Assembly: GCF_000369505.1 (NCBI RefSeq)
Contig: NZ_KB850055.1
Location: forward strand, 992,001 to 1,056,000
Origin: Acinetobacter sp. NIPH 298
GTDB lineage: Bacteria > Pseudomonadota > Gammaproteobacteria > Pseudomonadales > Moraxellaceae
DNA length: 64,000 nt
Direction: 5' to 3'
Every line of letters starts with the position of its first letter. Position 1 is the first letter of the stretch. The position numbers and the translations under genes were made by a program. The notes beneath the pieces are model-generated. The model searched no databases. It was not told the DNA's origin and saw only the letters and a list, made by a program, of their open reading frames with translations. Positions 1 to 8,461 of this stretch are shown piece by piece.

Positions 1-39
1 CAAATAGAATGAAATCAAATTGATAACAATGAGAACAGT

Positions 40-1872
40 ATGAGTTCAGAAGCTGATTCAATAAGTTTAATTGCTCCCGTCGTTTTATTGGCTGCGGCAG
101 TGATAGCTGTGCCCATTTTTAAACGCATCGGACTGGGTTCGGTATTAGGTTATCTCATTGCTGGCTTGATTATTGGGCCATTTGGTTTTGCATTTTTTCA
201 TGAATCAACATCCATCTTGCATATCGCTGAGTTGGGGATTGTGATGTATCTCTTCGTGATTGGTCTGGAAATGCAACCCTCACATTTGTGGAGTCTAAGG
301 CGAGAAATCTTTGGTTTGGGAACCTTGCAAATCATAGTGAGTGCTTTGGCTTTAACTGGCGTGGGCATTCTATTTGGATTTACATGGCAAATTGCTTTTA
401 TTGCAGCAGCAGGTTTTGTACTGACCTCAACCGCCATCGTAATGCAATTGCTTGGTGATCGCGGTGACATTGCTCAACCGCGGGGGCAAAAGGTTGTTTC
501 CATATTATTATTTGAAGATCTGCTCATCGTTCCATTATTGGCCATAATTGCATTTATGGCACCCAATCATGTGGTGGAAACAACTTCAGCACGCTTAGAA
601 ACCATTGGTATTGGTTTGATTGCGATAGCTGGTCTTATTGCAGCAGGTTATTGGTTACTCAATCCGTTATTTAGACTCTTGGCGGCAGCAAAAGCAAGAG
701 AAGTGATGACAGCCGCAGCGCTTTTGGTGGTATTGGGCGCGGCATTGTTGATGCAAGTGAGCGGCTTATCTATGGCGATGGGTGCTTTTCTTGCAGGTGT
801 ATTGTTATCAGAATCAACTTTTCGACATCAAATTGAGGCAGATATTGAGCCGTTCCGAGGGTTGTTACTGGGGCTCTTTTTCCTCGGTGTAGGGATGTCG
901 CTGGACTTATCTGTCGTCGCACAGAATTGGCAGCTCATCATTAGTGGCGTTTTAGCCATGATGTTTGTAAAAGCACTGATGATTTATATCGTTGCGCGTG
1001 TCACGAAAAGTTCTCATATCGATGCTTTGGATCGTGCTTTACTCATGGCTCAAGGTGGTGAGTTTGCGTTTGTATTATTTGCTGCGGCCGTCAGTGCTCA
1101 AGTCATTGATAATACAATTAGGTCAAACCTTACCGCGATTGTGGTACTTTCAATGGTACTCACGCCTATTTTTGGTATTATTTTCAAACGATTTACAGAG
1201 AAAAAAGATACGATTTCTCTGGAAAACGTCAATATTGCAGAAGGTCTAAGTGGTAGCGTCTTGATGATTGGATTTGGTCGTTTTGGTCAGGTTGCCAGTC
1301 AGTTATTATTAGCCAGAGGTGTTGATGTCACTATTATTGACAACGATATTGATATGATTCAAAACGCAGAGAAATTTGGTTTTAAAATCTATTATGGCGA
1401 TGGTGCACGTTTAGATATTTTACATGCCTCGGGTGCTAAAAATGCACAAGCCATTGTGGTGTGTGTGGATAGTAAGGCAACAACCAATAAAATCGTCGAA
1501 TTGGTGGGGCATGAATTTCCACTTGCAAAACTACTTGTGAGATCTTATGACCGTGAACATTCGTTGTATTTGGTCAAACAGAAAGTCGATTATATGGTCC
1601 GTGAAACCTTTGAATCAGCCATTAAGTTTGGTGGCGTGATTTTAAAAGAGTTAGGTGTTGATCAGGATGAAGTGAAACGTATTAGCAATGAAATCCGTGA
1701 TCGTGATGATGAGCGTTTTGAAACAGAAATAGCCGCAGATGATGTTTATGCTGGGGCTGGTTTACAATACACCCATGCACATCCACGACCTACAGAACCA
1801 CTGCTTCGACCAAAGCAGGCTGGGCGAATTTTAAATGATGAAGAAACCCAAAAAGAGTTAGAAGATAAATAA
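40..1872 (+). CDS. CPA2 family monovalent cation:proton antiporter (KefB/KefC-like)
   Basis: Inner-membrane K+/H+ antiporter or K+ efflux protein of the CPA2 family, 610 aa. Residues 1-385 are a run of hydrophobic helices. The segment around 263-281 (HQIEADIEPFRGLLLGLFF) matches the conserved Kef regulatory-loop region. A cytoplasmic TrkA-N (RCK) domain follows, with the nucleotide-binding motif GFGRFG at 411-416. In E. coli this domain senses glutathione adducts and NADH; whether that applies here is unknown. No KefF/KefG partner gene is adjacent. A hairpin terminator at 1901-1930 follows. The family is clear, the ion and regulation are not. Confidence 0.9.
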   Translation: MSSEADSISLIAPVVLLAAAVIAVPIFKRIGLGSVLGYLIAGLIIGPFGFAFFHESTSILHIAELGIVMYLFVIGLEMQPSHLWSLRREIFGLGTLQIIVSALALTGVGILFGFTWQIAFIAAAGFVLTSTAIVMQLLGDRGDIAQPRGQKVVSILLFEDLLIVPLLAIIAFMAPNHVVETTSARLETIGIGLIAIAGLIAAGYWLLNPLFRLLAAAKAREVMTAAALLVVLGAALLMQVSGLSMAMGAFLAGVLLSESTFRHQIEADIEPFRGLLLGLFFLGVGMSLDLSVVAQNWQLIISGVLAMMFVKALMIYIVARVTKSSHIDALDRALLMAQGGEFAFVLFAAAVSAQVIDNTIRSNLTAIVVLSMVLTPIFGIIFKRFTEKKDTISLENVNIAEGLSGSVLMIGFGRFGQVASQLLLARGVDVTIIDNDIDMIQNAEKFGFKIYYGDGARLDILHASGAKNAQAIVVCVDSKATTNKIVELVGHEFPLAKLLVRSYDREHSLYLVKQKVDYMVRETFESAIKFGGVILKELGVDQDEVKRISNEIRDRDDERFETEIAADDVYAGAGLQYTHAHPRPTEPLLRPKQAGRILNDEETQKELEDK

Positions 1873-1900
1873 CCTTAAAGATTTATCCTCTGGACAGCAT

Positions 1901-1930
1901 AAGCCTTAGTTTTGACTAAGGCTTATTTTT
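1901..1930 (+). terminator. Rho-independent terminator after the Kef-like gene
   Basis: A 9-bp perfect stem (AAGCCTTAG / CTAAGGCTT) with a 6-nt loop is followed by ATTTTT. It lies between two convergent genes and overlaps the last bases of the benE reading frame. Confidence 0.8.
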
Positions 1931-3097
1931 AAATCTAAATAATATTAAGACAAAAAGGCCCAGAATAAGTCCCCAAAATGCAGAACCGACACCAAGAAAC
2001 TGTACACCAGAAGCACTACACAAAAAGGTCAGCAAGGCAGCTTCACGTTCTTCTACGTTGGAAAAAGCAACTGCAATGTTATGGCTGATGGTGGCAAATA
2101 ATGCAATGCCAGCAAGAGCCACAATAAAGATTTGTGGAAATGACATGAGTAGGCTGACTAAAGTCGCAGCAAAAAGCCCCATGAAAATATAAAATATACC
2201 GCAACTGATCCCCGCAATATAGCGTTTGCTTGGATCGGGATGAACTTGATCATCTAAACTCACTGCTGCACTAATGGCGGCTAAATTTACCGAAAAACAG
2301 CCAAAAGGTGCAAACAGGGTATGCGCAACACCTGTCCAGCCCACGAGTTGATTGACGTGAGGGTGATAACCATAGCTTTTAATCATCGCGATGCCGGGTA
2401 AATTTTGTGAAGTCATATTGATCACAAATAATGGAAGTGCTAAACCAAGTACGGCAGACCATGAAAATGCGGGTTGCATCCATACAGGTTGAGTCAAAGA
2501 CCATGTAATCGGTTGGAGTTGAAAATCAATAAACAGGGGGCAAATCGCTGCACCTAAAAGCACAGTCAATACAATGCTATAGCGTTGAAATAAGCGCTTA
2601 GAGACAAGATAAATCGCCAATATACTGAGAATAAAACCTAGATGGCTTTCTAGACTACTAAAGATTTGAATACCAAACTTTAATAGAATCCCTGCAAGCA
2701 TGGCACAGGTTAGACTGGTTGGGATATGTGCCAATAACCTTTGAAAAACACCTGAAAATCCAACAATTGCAATGGCAATCCCGCAGATGACAAACGCACC
2801 GATGGCTTCATAAAGATCATAATGTCCTGTAGAGGCAATGATCAGTGCGATACCGGGGGTCGACCATGCAGTAGCAACAGGATATTTATATTTCCAAGAG
2901 AGGATTAAACCTGAAAGTCCAATAGCTAAACCGAGTGCCCAGAACCATGAACTGATTTGTGCCGTGTTCGCACCTAAAGATTGAGCACCTTGAATGACGA
3001 GAACAGCCGAAACACTAATACCAATCAAAAAGGTGATAAAGCCAGCAAATACCGCAGGGATCGAAAAATCTTGAATTAGGCGTTGCATTATATGCAT
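1916..3097 (-). CDS. benE: BenE family benzoate/H+ symporter-like transporter
   Basis: Polytopic inner-membrane protein of 393 aa, matching the BenE family in length and in its 11-12 hydrophobic segments. BenE proteins are assigned to benzoate uptake by proton symport. No ben catabolic genes (benABCD, catA) are next to it, so the substrate is not supported by context. Two Met codons open the frame (3097 and 3088). The second begins MQRLIQDF and could also be the start; neither has a strong ribosome binding site. The gene stands alone and converges with the upstream antiporter gene. Confidence 0.85.
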   Translation of the reverse strand: MHIMQRLIQDFSIPAVFAGFITFLIGISVSAVLVIQGAQSLGANTAQISSWFWALGLAIGLSGLILSWKYKYPVATAWSTPGIALIIASTGHYDLYEAIGAFVICGIAIAIVGFSGVFQRLLAHIPTSLTCAMLAGILLKFGIQIFSSLESHLGFILSILAIYLVSKRLFQRYSIVLTVLLGAAICPLFIDFQLQPITWSLTQPVWMQPAFSWSAVLGLALPLFVINMTSQNLPGIAMIKSYGYHPHVNQLVGWTGVAHTLFAPFGCFSVNLAAISAAVSLDDQVHPDPSKRYIAGISCGIFYIFMGLFAATLVSLLMSFPQIFIVALAGIALFATISHNIAVAFSNVEEREAALLTFLCSASGVQFLGVGSAFWGLILGLFVLILFRFKNKP

Positions 3098-3240
3098 CTA
3101 TACTTGATTAAAATTTGTTGAAAAGTATATCGTTAATATGGCTTAAATCGTAGTTCAAAGATGATTGAATAAATTGATGACACGATTAAAACAGATGGGG
3201 ATGAAACATCATGAGCTACTTTCTTGCCGTAAATTCTAGA

Positions 3241-3891
3241 TCAGGACAAGGTTGAAGTTGCGAGCCTTAAGCCAAAGCCGAAGAATAAAATACCGACCAA
3301 AAATACACCACCTGCCGCGAGTTTATAATTATGTTTGAAAAAACCAGCTAATTTTATGCCTGAAAAAATAAGTGCAGTTAGATAACTAAAGCTGACGATT
3401 TGTAAAATCAATGCCAGTACCAAGAAACTCAACATTGGATAGGGATAATTTGGCTCAACGAATTGCACAAAGAACGATAGGAAAAATAGAATTGCTTTGG
3501 GGTTCAATAAACTAATGCTGAGTGCAGTTCGATAGGGATGCACTTTATCTAATTGAGGTAAATCAGCCATTTCTGCGTGTTGTTGCGGTTTTTTCCACGT
3601 TTGATAAGCACTTTGTAGCAGTTTGAAACCCAAATAAGCGAGATAACAAGCACCTGTTATTTTGAGAATAACAAACAGAATCGGGAACGCTTTTAATAAA
3701 GATGCCGCACCTAAAACAGTACAAATAATTAAAATAAAATCGCCAGTAAATACGCCACAAGCAGCAGCGTAACCTGTACGTATTCCATAGCGTGAGGCAA
3801 CAGACATCACATAGACGGAGTTCGGGCCGGGTAATAAAATGATTAAGATTGTACCAATAATATATGTGGTTAAATCTGTGATACCGAACAC
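3241..3891 (-). CDS. leuE: LysE/RhtB family amino-acid exporter, LeuE-like
   Basis: 216-aa membrane protein of the LysE/RhtB family with about six helices. The N-terminal motif LLPGPNSVYVMSVASRYG is the family signature, and the following AACGVFTGDFILI resembles E. coli LeuE, which exports leucine and related residues. The exact substrate is an inference. The gene lies downstream of talB's reading direction but is separated from it by a terminator hairpin, so it is probably a single transcription unit. Confidence 0.82.
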   Translation of the reverse strand: MFGITDLTTYIIGTILIILLPGPNSVYVMSVASRYGIRTGYAAACGVFTGDFILIICTVLGAASLLKAFPILFVILKITGACYLAYLGFKLLQSAYQTWKKPQQHAEMADLPQLDKVHPYRTALSISLLNPKAILFFLSFFVQFVEPNYPYPMLSFLVLALILQIVSFSYLTALIFSGIKLAGFFKHNYKLAAGGVFLVGILFFGFGLRLATSTLS

Positions 3892-3902
3892 ACTGAACTC
3901 TT

Positions 3903-3943
3903 AAAAAAACCGATTTTCACTAATATAGCAAAAATCGGTTTTT
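3903..3943 (-). terminator. Terminator between talB and leuE
   Basis: Long near-perfect inverted repeat (AAAACCGATTTT / AAAATCGGTTTT) with an A-tract on the plus strand. Read from the minus strand it gives a hairpin followed by a run of T. It lies just after the talB stop. Confidence 0.75.
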
Positions 3944-3964
3944 AATAGGTGAAAAATCAGCTAA

Positions 3965-4954
3965 TTATGGGGTGATTTCAGCATCAATACCAAAAGATTG
4001 ACGGAGTAACAAACTCAATTGGTTTCGCGCTTTAATAAAGCCATCAATGCCACCTTGGAGGAGCTGAAATGCCATTAAATCATGTTCGAGTTCGGCTTTA
4101 AAACTTTCTTTGGTTTGAGCGGTACGTTCGATTTTTTCAGCCTGTTGTGCTGAAGTCGTAGAGAGTTGAGCTTCAACAATATGTTGATCTTGTTCCAATT
4201 GATTTAATAGATTTGGAGCAATGGTCAATAAATCACAGCCTGCTAAGCCAAGCACTTGGGCTGTACTGCGGAAACTCGCTCCCATGACTTGAGTCGAGAT
4301 GCCATGTTGTTTGTAGTAGTTATAAATTTTCTTAACAGACAAGACACCAGGGTCTTTTTCGATAGGATATTGATCCACACCTTCGGCTTTTTTATACCAA
4401 TCTAAAATACGACCTACGAACGGTGAGATCAAAGTCACTTTTGCATCTGCACAAGCTTGTGCTTGATGTAAGCCAAACAATAGAGTGAGGTTACATGGAA
4501 TTCCTTCGGCTTCAAGCACCTTAGCAGCTTGAATGCCTTCCCAAGTTGAAGCAATTTTAATGAGGATACGTGATTGTTCAATTCCATATTCCTTATAGAG
4601 TTTGGAAAGTTCACGTGCTTTAGCAATTGTTGCTTCTGTATCATAAGACAGTAAGGCATCAACCTCAGTTGAAACACGACCATCAATTAATTTTAAAATT
4701 TCAACGCCAAATTTGACTGTTAAAATATCAATGGTACGTTCAATTAACGCATCACTTTGATAACCTTCTTGTTTTGCTTGTGCATAAGCATCTTCAATCA
4801 GTTCTTTGCTTTCTGGCTGTTCAGCCGCGGCGGTAATCAGTGATGGATTTGTTGTTGCGTCTAATGGACGAAATTTTTCAATTGCTTCCAGATCACTACT
4901 ATCTGCGACAACAGTCGTTAAATTCTTTAATTGGTCTAGTGCGGTTTGAGTCAT
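3965..4954 (-). CDS. tal: Transaldolase
   Basis: Cytosolic pentose phosphate enzyme that moves a dihydroxyacetone unit from sedoheptulose 7-phosphate to glyceraldehyde 3-phosphate. The 329-aa length and the motifs DATTNPSLI (residues 32-40) and ILIKIASTWEG (130-140) match TalB-type enzymes. K133 is the expected Schiff-base lysine. Transketolase, which works in the same pathway, is encoded at 24.4 kb in this window but not in the same operon. A terminator follows the gene. Confidence 0.95.
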   Translation of the reverse strand: MTQTALDQLKNLTTVVADSSDLEAIEKFRPLDATTNPSLITAAAEQPESKELIEDAYAQAKQEGYQSDALIERTIDILTVKFGVEILKLIDGRVSTEVDALLSYDTEATIAKARELSKLYKEYGIEQSRILIKIASTWEGIQAAKVLEAEGIPCNLTLLFGLHQAQACADAKVTLISPFVGRILDWYKKAEGVDQYPIEKDPGVLSVKKIYNYYKQHGISTQVMGASFRSTAQVLGLAGCDLLTIAPNLLNQLEQDQHIVEAQLSTTSAQQAEKIERTAQTKESFKAELEHDLMAFQLLQGGIDGFIKARNQLSLLLRQSFGIDAEITP

Positions 4955-5065
4955 TGATATAACGTTCTTTCTTAAACAATATTATGGGTAACTTCATTTA
5001 TAACACAATCCACAGGAAAGCAAAGCACCGCATTTTAGAGAAATGTTGAGGGTCTGTTGACCAAG

Positions 5066-5956
5066 CTATTTCATTTTTTGACGTTGATTCCGAATATGTT
5101 CAATCAAAAAACGTGCGGCAGCGCCTAACTCACTTTCACGACTCCAAACGAGATCAACGTAGTATTCAAATTTTGGACTAAAATCATATAACTTCAAAAT
5201 TTTCAGCTTCTTTTTTAATTCAGGATTTTCATTAAACATTTCTAAAGGCAGAACACCCCAACCTAAATTACGTACAATCATCATACAAGCTGAGTGATGA
5301 TTATCTGTACGCCAATAGTCTTTGGAAAAGAGTAGTTCAGGTTTGATGTTTTTATCACGACTCGCGACAACGATTTGACGTGTTTGCACCATTTGTTCAA
5401 ATGATACTTTTTCAAGTTGAGCCAAAGGATGATTTTCAGCAATTACAGGAACTAAAGCTTCTCGTTTTAGTTCAACAAACTGTTCACGACTATCTAAATG
5501 TTCTCGTTCAAACATTAAAGCCAATTGTGCAGACTGGTCGAGCAACATTTGCAGCGCATCTTCTTGCGGAGCAGAAACGATATTAATCGCAAGGCTAGGG
5601 AACTGTTGTTCAAGTAGCGTGATGTAATCTGTCCAGTTGGTATGTAATAGCTCTGACACAACGACAATATTTAAAGTCGATTCTAAACCTGTACTGAGTG
5701 CATAGGCATGCTGTTTCCATTGATTCATTTCAATCAAAAGTTGTTGTGTTTTTTCGTAAAGGACGATTGCTTCTGCTGTTGGGATTGGCTCGCGTCCAAT
5801 ACGATCAAATAAATTAAGATTGAGATCTATCTCTAGATTTGCAATCGACATACTCACTGCTGAAGGTACTTTACCTAATTTACGGGCAGCGGCGGAAAAT
5901 GAACCTGTTTCCATGACGGTTTGAAACATGAGGAGTTGTTCTTGGTTAATATTCAT
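5066..5956 (-). CDS. LysR-type transcriptional regulator, probably the AceR-like activator of the divergent PACE gene
   Basis: 296-aa LysR-type regulator. The N-terminal winged helix-turn-helix covers about residues 3-62 (QTVMETGSFSAAARKLGKVP) and is followed by a periplasmic-binding-protein-like effector domain. It is transcribed divergently from an AceI-type efflux gene across a 105-bp gap. This is the arrangement known for AceR/aceI in Acinetobacter, where the LysR protein activates the pump gene in response to chlorhexidine or polyamines. Assigning it as AceR rests on this layout; the residues that bind the ligand cannot be judged here. Confidence 0.85.
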   Translation of the reverse strand: MNINQEQLLMFQTVMETGSFSAAARKLGKVPSAVSMSIANLEIDLNLNLFDRIGREPIPTAEAIVLYEKTQQLLIEMNQWKQHAYALSTGLESTLNIVVVSELLHTNWTDYITLLEQQFPSLAINIVSAPQEDALQMLLDQSAQLALMFEREHLDSREQFVELKREALVPVIAENHPLAQLEKVSFEQMVQTRQIVVASRDKNIKPELLFSKDYWRTDNHHSACMMIVRNLGWGVLPLEMFNENPELKKKLKILKLYDFSPKFEYYVDLVWSRESELGAAARFLIEHIRNQRQKMK

Positions 5957-6061
5957 TGCTCAAAGATACTCATCTATCAAAAAAACTGAAAGAATCTGAT
6001 TGGATTGATCAACATTATAAAAATAAAATGAGCCATATCCAAACAATAGAGTGTTTTAAAA

Positions 6062-6493
6062 ATGTTGATTTCCAAAAGAAGACTCATTCATGCGATTGTC
6101 TATGAAGTGATTTTATTGGTCATCATCGCAATTGCGTTAAGTTTTATTTTTAGCATGCCGTTAGAAGTTACGGGTGTTTTAGGTACGATCATGGCTGTGA
6201 TTTCCGTATTTTGGAATATGGTTTTTAACCATTATTTTGAAAAGGTTGAATATAAATATCAGTGGGAAAGAACGATTCCAGTGCGTATTTTACATGCGAT
6301 TGGCTTTGAGGGCGGTTTGATGCTCGCAACAATTCCAATTATTGCCTATATGATGCATATGAGCTTCATTGATGCATTAATCTTAGATTTTGGTTTGACC
6401 ATGTGTATCTTGGTTTATACTTTTATCTTCCAGTGGTGTTATGACTCAGTAGAGGGGCGTTTCTTCCCAAATGCGAAGTTAGCCGCGCAATAA
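6062..6493 (+). CDS. aceI: PACE family efflux transporter, AceI-like
   Basis: 143-aa inner-membrane protein with four hydrophobic helices arranged as two tandem bacterial transmembrane pairs. The opening MLISKRRLIHAIVYE closely resembles Acinetobacter AceI and places a glutamate at position 15, the residue AceI needs for proton-coupled transport. A second conserved block, RILHAIGFEGG, lies in the middle. AceI exports chlorhexidine, and its likely natural substrates are short-chain diamines. The divergent LysR gene probably controls it. A hairpin at 6504-6541 follows the stop. Confidence 0.92.
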   Translation: MLISKRRLIHAIVYEVILLVIIAIALSFIFSMPLEVTGVLGTIMAVISVFWNMVFNHYFEKVEYKYQWERTIPVRILHAIGFEGGLMLATIPIIAYMMHMSFIDALILDFGLTMCILVYTFIFQWCYDSVEGRFFPNAKLAAQ

Positions 6494-6503
6494 TGATTGA
6501 TAA

Positions 6504-6541
6504 AAAAGCATTCTTTAAGCCTAGCGCTTTAAGAATGCTTT
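6504..6541 (+). terminator. Hairpin after aceI
   Basis: Inverted repeat AAAGCATTCTTTAAG / CTTTAAGAATGCTTT with a 7-nt loop starts 11 bases after the aceI stop. The T-run after it is weak. Confidence 0.55.
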
Positions 6542-6595
6542 CATGTAAATAGCCTAAGTAGATGGAATTAGGATAAATGAGTATGATTAAATTAA

Positions 6596-7307
6596 GGGGC
6601 TGTACTAGATAAGGTTTAAATTTTAGTCCAAAATCTCAAAGTTTTTAGTTGTCGTCGAGGACTACCATAGTTAAATCTAAACTCACATTCTTTGATAAAC
6701 AAGTAAAAAGAATCTTTAGGAATTCCATTGTATTTCCTTAAGGTTCTTTTTGCCTGATTCCAGAAATTTTCAATTCCATTAATATGATTCCGACCATCAG
6801 CAAAATGGCTTGAATGATTGATTCTATAATGACTAAATCCTGCAACATCTAAAGCATTATAACTATGCCAGTGATCTGTGTAGACAATGCTATCTGGAGT
6901 GATTTTTTTAGATATTACAGTCATTAAGGTTACAGATTTAGTATCAGGAACAATGACGGTGTAAACCTTGCTATTTCGTTTTAGCAACCCAAATACGATA
7001 ACTTTACCCGCAGCACCCCTACCTCGTTTTCCTTTACGCGTACCGCCAAAATAATTCTCATCTAACTCAATCTCACCATCAAATATTTCGAGGGCTTCTT
7101 GCTCTAAATGATAGGCAATAATCTTACGAATTTTAGTATAGAAAAGAGCAGCAGAATTAGAGTGAATTTCTAACAAATCTGCTGCTGATCTAGCTGTCAC
7201 TTCAAGCACAAAAAACTCAAGTAGTTAAAACTGAGTTTTCTTATTTAATTTACAATTGGTTAGCTTCATTTTTATAGATTAACATAGTGCTAATCTAGTA
7301 CAGCCCC
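6596..7307 (-). mobile_element. IS1595-family insertion sequence, complete ends, 712 bp
   Basis: The element is bounded by inverted terminal repeats: GGGGCTGTACTAGAT at 6596 and its reverse complement ending at 7307. It is flanked on both sides by an identical 8-bp duplication, TAAATTAA (6588-6595 and 7308-7315). An 8-bp duplication is the usual size for the IS1595 family. It carries one transposase frame on the minus strand, which is broken by a stop codon. Intact ends and a perfect target duplication point to a fairly recent insertion. Confidence 0.92.
6616..7269 (-). pseudogene. IS1595-family (ISXO2-like) transposase with a premature stop
   Basis: The full frame starts at the ATG at 7267-7269, about 39 bp inside the right end, and would encode 217 codons. 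Codon 15 is TAA (7225-7227), where a glutamine CAA codon is a likely ancestor. The frame is open on both sides of this stop, and translation could only restart at a GTG at 7209. The remaining protein has the ISXO2-like DDE domain, with motifs DGEIELDENYFGG, YTDHWHSYN and HINGIENFWNQAKR. The short N-terminal helix region lies upstream of or at the stop. The copy is probably inactive on its own unless restart is efficient. Confidence 0.85.
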
Positions 7308-7424
7308 TAAATTAATTTACCTTGTTTTATTGATAATCAGCCCTGCGAGTTATGCAGGTTAGAATGTCTATATAACGAAAAAGGAATTTTATTTGAATGA
7401 AGGTAAGTGTATTACACCAGTAGA

Positions 7425-7502
7425 ATGGCATCCTATTTGGAAACTGATCCCTCTGTAATTGTTGATCCTCATAATTCTGAACGGGATTTTATAGTTTCTG
7501 TC
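7425..7502 (+). pseudogene. Possible 3'-truncated gene fragment abutting the IS5-family element
   Basis: A 26-codon open stretch beginning at ATG 7425 (MASYLETDPSVIVD...) runs exactly up to the left end of the IS5-family element and then reads into it, stopping at 7554. A second frame overlapping it also looks protein-like (ITPVEWHPIWKLIPL), as if an older gene has been frameshifted and cut. I do not recognise the family. The region between the two insertion sequences is probably debris of a lost gene. Confidence 0.25.
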
Positions 7503-8336
7503 GGCTTTGTTGCACAAACCTATCTCTCAAGGCTTATTCAGCAATATAATTCCTAGATGAATAAGCCTGCCTCCCAAATATATCGTACAACGAATTGGTC
7601 TTCTTACAACTGAGCTTTGATCAATCGTGGAAACCTCACCATTTGGTTTGATTCCAATACTCATTGGTATGCGCAAGCAAATGGTAAACAAGGTCGAAGT
7701 CAAACTTATTCTGACGCAGCTATCCAGTGTTTCTTAATGATCAAAGTCTTATTTCGTTTAACTTTACGAATGACCACAGGCTTTGTTCAAAGCCTCATTA
7801 AACTCTGTGGATTAGATTGGACGGCACCAGATTATTCCACGCTGTGTAGAAGACAAAAGCATATTGGTATTGCAATTAGCTATCACAAAAGTAGTGATGA
7901 ACTTTACCTGCTCGTGGACTCTACTGGCTTGAAGTTTTTAGGTGAAGGTGAATGGAAAAGGAAGAAACACCAGGCAGATCGACAAGCGCATGCGGTGATT
8001 CCGCCGAGAAAAAATGCGAAGCGTTGGAAAGGTAGGAAGCGGAGATCTTTAGAGAGAAATGAATTACTGAAAACGGTCAAGCACCTAGGAAGAACTATTT
8101 GGAAAAAATGGTCTGGGTATCACCTCCGAATTTTGGTGGAAACCAAGAAGCATTGCATCAAATTATTAGGAGATAAACTCAATGCTAGGAATTTTCAAAG
8201 CCAAGTGAACGAGATTCACGCACGTGTAGCAGTACTCAATAAATTTACTGAATTAGGTCGGCCTCATACCGAAGTTGTCACTTAAATTTGAGTCGCTTAG
8301 AGTAGTTCTATTTATAAATCTTTGTGCAACAAAGCC
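7503..8336 (+). mobile_element. IS5-family insertion sequence remnant (IS17-like), internally deleted
   Basis: The ends match over 16 bp: GGCTTTGTTGCACAAA at 7503-7518 and its reverse complement at 8321-8336. The element is 834 bp, while IS17-like elements of Acinetobacter are about 1.04 kb as I recall them. The difference is explained by an internal deletion in the transposase. No direct repeat flanks the ends (left flank TTTCTGTC, right flank AAATAAAA), so the flanks have been rearranged or have decayed since insertion. Confidence 0.85.
7557..8285 (+). pseudogene. IS5-family transposase, nonsense codon plus in-frame internal deletion
   Basis: The frame begins with ATG at 7557 (MNKPASQIYRTTNW). 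Codon 19 is TGA (7611-7613), where relatives have arginine (CGA). Reading resumes in the same frame (LINRGNLTIWFD) to the normal C-terminus (ELGRPHTEVVT). About 70 residues are missing between GEGEWKRKKHQ and ADRQAHAVIPPRKN compared with IS17-type transposases as I recall them. That stretch carries a catalytic aspartate region (YTDGAYD). The deletion keeps the frame. With both lesions the protein cannot be active. Confidence 0.85.
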
Positions 8337-8421
8337 AAATAAAACTTAAAAGTTCATACTTCTTAATGAGTTTTAATTTTTTACAAAATGAAAATTTCAA
8401 GATCTTTAGTCTAATTCTTAT

Positions 8422-8453
8422 AAAAAAAGACCCCCTTTTTTAATGGAGGTCTT
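8422..8453 (-). terminator. Terminator of the fimbrial operon
   Basis: Read on the minus strand: stem AAGACCTCC / GGGGGTCTT (one T:G pair) followed by TTTTTTTA. It lies 9 bases past the adhesin stop codon. Confidence 0.85.
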
Positions 8454-8461
8454 ATAAAAGA

